From Candidatus Peregrinibacteria bacterium (GTDB lineage Bacteria > Patescibacteriota > Gracilibacteria > UBA1369 > UM-FILTER-53-11), in the NCBI GenBank assembly GCA_023245725.1, contig JAHFJU010000050.1, forward strand, positions 1-10,702: 10,702 nucleotides of DNA, in the 5' to 3' direction. Positions within the stretch are counted from its first letter, which is position 1. Every line of letters starts with the position of its first letter. The notes under the pieces were generated by a model, which was given only the letters and a program-made list of their open reading frames with translations, ran no database searches and was not told the DNA's origin. A program made the position numbers and the translations under genes. Shown one piece after another: positions 7,910 through 10,702 of the stretch.

Positions 7910-8527
7910 CTATCTTGTAACAGATTTAATCGCCTTCAACACAACAGACCAGATTCGCTCCTCAGTTTCACCGATAGTTGGTGCAACGTTTACGTTTTTC
8001 CAGTTAAATTTGCTACCAAGTTTTTCAAAAATTTGTGTAGTTTTTGCAATCAAATCGGCGTTTGTTTCGTGTATGTGTAATTTTTCTTGCGCTCGTGTAT
8101 CGCGTTGTCCTTGCATTAAAATGGCCAAATCCTCTTGAACTAAATATTTATTCATACCGAGCAAAGTTTTCAACTCAACGCCCTTTGCGGCACCCCATGC
8201 AATACCAGTCCCACAGTAATCCTCGGCCACAACCACATCGCCATTATCAAGCCATTTCTGTAGCGTCGGCTGAAAATGATAGCGATTCAAAACAAACCAA
8301 AGTTGCAGCTCCTCTTCGCTGATTTTTTGCTCCTTTGAATTGCGCAAAATATCGTTAATAAGTTGGCCAGTCGGCTCTAAATCGTAAATCGGATATTTAA
8401 TATAATGCGTAGTAAATCCTTCTTTTTTCAAACGTGCAGCAAGACGCTTCGCATGAGTCGACTTACCAATGTTATTTATTCCGTAAAGTGTTATAAAAAG
8501 TCCTTTTTTTCGGATTTGTTTCTTCAT
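7910..8527 (-). CDS. tmk: Divergent thymidylate kinase (dTMP kinase-like P-loop kinase)
   Basis: Thymidylate kinase phosphorylates dTMP to dTDP with ATP. The 205-residue length suits the family. Visible are a P-loop GINNIGKST (16-24), NRYHFQP (81-87) matching the usual DRxxH helix, EDYCGTGIAWGAAKG (102-116) in the place of the DRY motif plus its following GxxxG-type segment, and a probable LID region QRDTRAQEK (141-149). Two usual features are changed: Tyr15 replaces the Glu before the P-loop, and Asp103 stands where the DRY Arg normally sits. I recall similar EDY forms among Patescibacteria thymidylate kinases. A related deoxynucleoside or nucleotide kinase is the alternative. The start is ATG at 8527, 22 bp after dut, and a neighbouring dUTPase supports a dTTP role. 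Confidence 0.82.
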   Translation of the reverse strand: MKKQIRKKGLFITLYGINNIGKSTHAKRLAARLKKEGFTTHYIKYPIYDLEPTGQLINDILRNSKEQKISEEELQLWFVLNRYHFQPTLQKWLDNGDVVVAEDYCGTGIAWGAAKGVELKTLLGMNKYLVQEDLAILMQGQRDTRAQEKLHIHETNADLIAKTTQIFEKLGSKFNWKNVNVAPTIGETEERIWSVVLKAIKSVTR

Positions 8528-8535
8528 TTAATAGA

Positions 8536-8541
8536 AGTATA
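8536..8541 (-). promoter_or_regulatory. TATACT -10-like box before tmk
   Basis: The hexamer TATACT lies 8 nt before the tmk ATG, in the 22-bp gap after the dut stop, and is identical to the folD -10 box. No fitting -35 hexamer is visible at 16-18 bp, so it may be a weak internal promoter or chance. Confidence 0.3.
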
Positions 8542-8549
8542 TCGTAGAA

Positions 8550-8981
8550 TTAATGTCCGGTTGATCCAAAACCACCGCGGCTTTTTGACGAGAGTTCACT
8601 CACCTCTTCAAACTCAAATTGATCGGCGCGCACAAAAATACCTTGAGCAATGCGCTCACCGCGCTCGACAGTAACAGGCTCATTACTAATATTATAAACT
8701 TGAACTTTGAGTTCATCATCAGGGCCGCAGTAATCTTGATCAATAACACCTAGCCCATGAGGAATTATTAGATTTTTCTTTCGAGGAGTTGATGAGCGAA
8801 GCGCGATCATCAGCATGTAGCCTTTTGGCGTTTCAACAACAACATTACTGGGGACAAGCCCAATTTCGTGAGGCGCGATTATTGTAGTTTCGCGAACTAT
8901 AAGATCGAAACCAACCGCTCCAGCGGTGTGATATTGAGGCAGAGCAAGCGCAGAATCGACACGTTTAATACGGATTTTCAT
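8550..8981 (-). CDS. dut: dUTP diphosphatase (dUTPase)
   Basis: Dut hydrolyses dUTP to dUMP and pyrophosphate, keeping uracil out of DNA and supplying dUMP for thymidylate synthesis; the family works as a trimer. The 143-residue protein carries all five motifs: AGAVGFDL (20-27), LRSSTPRK (61-68), GVIDQDYCGPDDE (78-90) with the catalytic Asp81, RIAQGI (110-115), and the Gly-rich C-terminal arm RGGFGSTGH (135-143). Motif II is RSSTP, not the common RSGLA, a variant I recall from Patescibacteria and some archaea. The start is ATG at 8981 (MKIRIKRVD); a longer in-frame version would begin inside the divergent gene, before the predicted promoter. There is no Shine-Dalgarno site. tmk follows after 22 bp and is probably co-transcribed. 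Confidence 0.96.
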   Translation of the reverse strand: MKIRIKRVDSALALPQYHTAGAVGFDLIVRETTIIAPHEIGLVPSNVVVETPKGYMLMIALRSSTPRKKNLIIPHGLGVIDQDYCGPDDELKVQVYNISNEPVTVERGERIAQGIFVRADQFEFEEVSELSSKSRGGFGSTGH

Positions 8982-9003
8982 GACAGATTGGATTAACGGC
9001 GAG

Positions 9004-9032
9004 ATTATACTGTAATATGCTGAGCATGAAAA
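9004..9032 (-). promoter_or_regulatory. Putative dut promoter
   Basis: On the minus strand TTTTCA (9032-9027) and a perfect TATAAT (9009-9004) are 17 bp apart. The predicted start is near 8997, giving a leader of about 16 nt with no Shine-Dalgarno site. Its -35 half lies inside the divergent DUF1385 gene's first codons. Confidence 0.55.
9006..9011 (+). promoter_or_regulatory. TATACT -10-like box before the DUF1385 gene
   Basis: TATACT ends 5 nt before the ATG at 9017 and overlaps the opposed TATAAT of dut by four bases. No good -35 lies at 17 bp. A second candidate pair is TTGGAT (8988-8993) with TGTAAT (9011-9016) at 17-bp spacing, which would start transcription near 9023, just before the ATG at 9026. 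Either choice leaves almost no leader. Confidence 0.4.
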
Positions 9033-9985
9033 CCAAACTAGATTTAGCGGTCGGCGGGCAAGCACTTATAGAAGGCGTTATGATGCGATCACCGAATTTT
9101 GTGAGTATAGCAGTTCGCAAAAAAAACGGAGAGATTGTTAGCAAAATTAACCGTCAAATACCGTGGCCGAAGAAACTCGGCGTTTCAAAAGTTCCGCTGG
9201 TTCGCGGGGTTGTAAGCGTAATTGAAATGATGGTAACTGGAGCAAAAGCACTCGACTTTGCCACAGAACAATTTGTAGACGAAGATGACGAAGAGAGCAA
9301 AAAATCACACAAGAGCGAGACAAAAAAAAGCCGCATTCAAAACGCATTAGAAGGACTAAGCCTAACTGTGTCACTAATAATTTCACTCGGGCTCGGCTTT
9401 GTGTTGTTTAAGTTTGTGCCTCTATACATTACAGAATTTTTGCGTGGCAAATTTGTGATTCTTCAAACTCAGTACATTCTTTTTAACCTTGTTGATGGCC
9501 TAATTCGTATAGCAATTTTCTTTGCGTACATCAGTATTTTATTTGTATTTAAAAGTTTTCGCCGAGTGTTTGAATATCACGGCGCCGAGCACATGTCGAT
9601 TCACGCGTATGAACATCATAAAGAGCTGATTCCAAGCGAAGTGGCTCAATATAGCCCTGAGCACCCTCGTTGTGGCACAAGTTTTTTAATGGCGATGCTG
9701 ATCGTGAGCATTATCGTTTATAGTTTTGTGCCACGCCAAGAAATATTTTGGCTCAATCTTCTTTTGAGGTTTTCAATTCTTCCTGTAATTGCTGGAATCG
9801 GCTACGAAATTTTAAAATGGAGCGCGAAACACGTTAATCACCCACTCATGAAAATCATAATCGCTCCCGGAATAATGACTCAATATATAACAACGCAAAA
9901 ACCAGACACGGCTCAAATTGAAGTTGCACTTGTTGCGCTAAAAAATGCGCTTAATAGCGAAGATAATTTGCACGACAAAGAATAA
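9017..9985 (+). CDS. DUF1385 family membrane protein (YqhQ-like)
   Basis: The 322-residue protein matches the DUF1385 family, known from Bacillus YqhQ, whose biochemical role is not established. The family signatures are GGQALIEGVMMRSP (13-26), EYHGAEHMSIHAYE (186-199) and HPRCGTSF (216-223). The His/Glu cluster and Cys219 could bind a metal, which is inference. Four membrane segments are likely, near 113-136, 155-178, 222-238 and 243-265, with a charged stretch of Asp, Glu, Lys and Ser near 87-105 before the first. The start is ATG at 9017; an ATG at 9026 would shorten it by three residues and is equally possible, since neither has a Shine-Dalgarno site. It diverges from dut, with 35 bp between the two start codons, and its TAA at 9983-9985 touches the stop of the next, convergent gene. 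Confidence 0.92.
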   Translation: MLSMKTKLDLAVGGQALIEGVMMRSPNFVSIAVRKKNGEIVSKINRQIPWPKKLGVSKVPLVRGVVSVIEMMVTGAKALDFATEQFVDEDDEESKKSHKSETKKSRIQNALEGLSLTVSLIISLGLGFVLFKFVPLYITEFLRGKFVILQTQYILFNLVDGLIRIAIFFAYISILFVFKSFRRVFEYHGAEHMSIHAYEHHKELIPSEVAQYSPEHPRCGTSFLMAMLIVSIIVYSFVPRQEIFWLNLLLRFSILPVIAGIGYEILKWSAKHVNHPLMKIIIAPGIMTQYITTQKPDTAQIEVALVALKNALNSEDNLHDKE

Positions 9986-10681
9986 TCACGCAGGAACTTT
10001 TAATGTACGTTTAAAGAAAATCGAGTCGCAAACCTCACTTTGCACTATAGGAGGATGTCCATCAAGCCCATCATCAAGAGCTACATTAAGATTATCACAA
10101 GAAAACTCGGTTACCGTATAAGCCGGAACCGGTAAAATTAAAGACGAATTAGGCTGCAAAATTGACGTTGCATTTCCAACTTTGGAATTCATAATAACAG
10201 GCATATCCAAAGTAACTGGAGAAATTTCATCACCAACGACACCAACTTTTACAAACGTTCGCGGCACTTTCTTAATTCCGTATAAACCATGAATATTTAT
10301 ATAAAATGCAGCCAAAACCTCAGAACTTTCATCTGGCAGCGAAACCAAAGACAAACGATCACCGCCATTCATACGCCTATAAACTCCAACAGTTACCTTT
10401 TCCCTACCAATAGAAATAGGATTTAATAAAGACACACGAGTTAGATCTTCAGCTCGCAACTCAACCTGATCGCCGATAGAAAGATTTAATGCTGCGAATC
10501 GTCGTTTCAAAAGTGCACGAATATTTTGAGGAGTTGAACCACGCCCAACCAACTCACTTGATTTTGGTTGTAAAATGCCGCGCAATTTATCAATTACACG
10601 CCTAGATGCGTCAGCCAATTCTCCTTCTGAACGAATTACGAAATTTTCGACCTTTGTTTCAAACATAAAAAGAGGTGGCAT
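9986..10681 (-). CDS. Unrecognised protein, 231 residues
   Basis: I recognise no family. There is no signal peptide or membrane helix. The N-terminal part (about 15-60) is charged and looks helical, with a run of basic residues (ALLKRRFAALN). The rest alternates hydrophobic and polar residues and looks beta-rich, for example EKVTVGVYRR, RTFVKVGVVGDE and SSLILPVPAYTVTEF. The start is ATG at 10681, preceded by GAGGTGG at good spacing, the only Shine-Dalgarno-like site in the window. That site and the ATG lie within a perfect hairpin, so ATG at 10666 (MFETKVENF, 226 residues) is a serious alternative. The TGA stop at 9988-9986 directly abuts the stop of the DUF1385 gene. The reading frame is long, uninterrupted and fills the space between neighbours, so it is very likely real. 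Confidence 0.8.
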   Translation of the reverse strand: MPPLFMFETKVENFVIRSEGELADASRRVIDKLRGILQPKSSELVGRGSTPQNIRALLKRRFAALNLSIGDQVELRAEDLTRVSLLNPISIGREKVTVGVYRRMNGGDRLSLVSLPDESSEVLAAFYINIHGLYGIKKVPRTFVKVGVVGDEISPVTLDMPVIMNSKVGNATSILQPNSSLILPVPAYTVTEFSCDNLNVALDDGLDGHPPIVQSEVCDSIFFKRTLKVPA

Positions 10682-10694
10682 AATACCACCTCTT
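10667..10694 (-). terminator. Perfect hairpin with U-tract over the start of the rightmost gene
   Basis: On the minus strand AAGAGGTGG and CCACCTCTT form a perfect 9-bp stem with a 7-nt loop, TATTATG, running into TTTTTAT. The shape is that of an intrinsic terminator, presumably for a minus-strand gene beyond the right edge. The same hairpin holds the GAGGTGG ribosome-binding-like site in its 5' arm and the ATG of the 231-residue gene in its loop, so it could also control that gene. The plus-strand side lacks a U-tract. Confidence 0.6.
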
Positions 10695-10702
10695 CATATT
10701 TC

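Noticed and set aside
7890..7925. T-run after the tmk stop as an intrinsic terminator
   Set aside because: Only a 4-bp AT stem (ATCT/AGAT) can form before it, too weak to support the call.
8982..9065. Longer dUTPase beginning at 9065
   Set aside because: The added 28 residues are unlike the family, lie upstream of the TATAAT promoter and run into the divergent DUF1385 gene.

Overview
The window is dense bacterial DNA of moderate-to-low GC: single lines counted by hand range from about 25% to 55%. It holds nine protein genes, one of them cut by the left edge, and no intergenic gap exceeds 90 bp. I see no rRNA, tRNA, insertion sequence, integrase, phage gene or CRISPR array. TGA ends at least two genes and never occurs inside one, so the code is standard and not the TGA=Gly code of Gracilibacteria/Absconditabacteria. 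Three points suggest a Patescibacteria/CPR-like lineage: near-total lack of Shine-Dalgarno sites, abutting or overlapping convergent genes, and divergent forms of thymidylate kinase (EDY in place of DRY) and dUTPase (RSSTP in place of RSGLA). This placement is an inference from memory of such proteins; no search was run.

Layout. 1-1122 (minus) is the N-terminal part of a family 5 peptide-type solute-binding protein with an N-terminal membrane anchor. An 82-bp divergent gap separates it from 1205-3994 (plus), an unrecognised 929-residue protein with a helical N-terminal region, a long disordered acidic/proline-rich middle and a basic C-terminal domain. The 3' end of that gene overlaps purD by 93 bp in a codon-aligned antisense register. 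On the minus strand, read right to left, follows a nucleotide-metabolism cluster: dut (8981-8550), a tmk-like kinase (8527-7910), folD (7820-6945), purF (6889-5318) and purD (5242-3902). Diverging from dut is a DUF1385/YqhQ-type membrane protein (9017-9985, plus). It meets an unrecognised 231-residue minus-strand gene (10681-9986) stop-to-stop with no base between.

How the genes fit together. PurF and PurD catalyse the first two steps of purine synthesis (PRPP to phosphoribosylamine to GAR). FolD interconverts one-carbon folates that feed purine and thymidylate synthesis. Dut supplies dUMP for dTMP and removes dUTP, and Tmk converts dTMP to dTDP. The five genes form a coherent nucleotide module, although folD seems to have its own promoter.

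Most interesting signals. Identical TATACT -10-like boxes lie 5-8 nt before the start codons of folD, tmk and the DUF1385 gene, which predicts leaderless or nearly leaderless mRNAs and fits the missing ribosome-binding sites. A probable intrinsic terminator for purD lies inside the coding sequence of the convergent 929-residue gene. A perfect 9-bp hairpin with a U-tract overlaps the only Shine-Dalgarno-like site and the start codon of the rightmost gene. The dut/DUF1385 gap has opposed, overlapping -10 elements. No defence system or other clearly new system is visible; the 929-residue protein is the main unknown.
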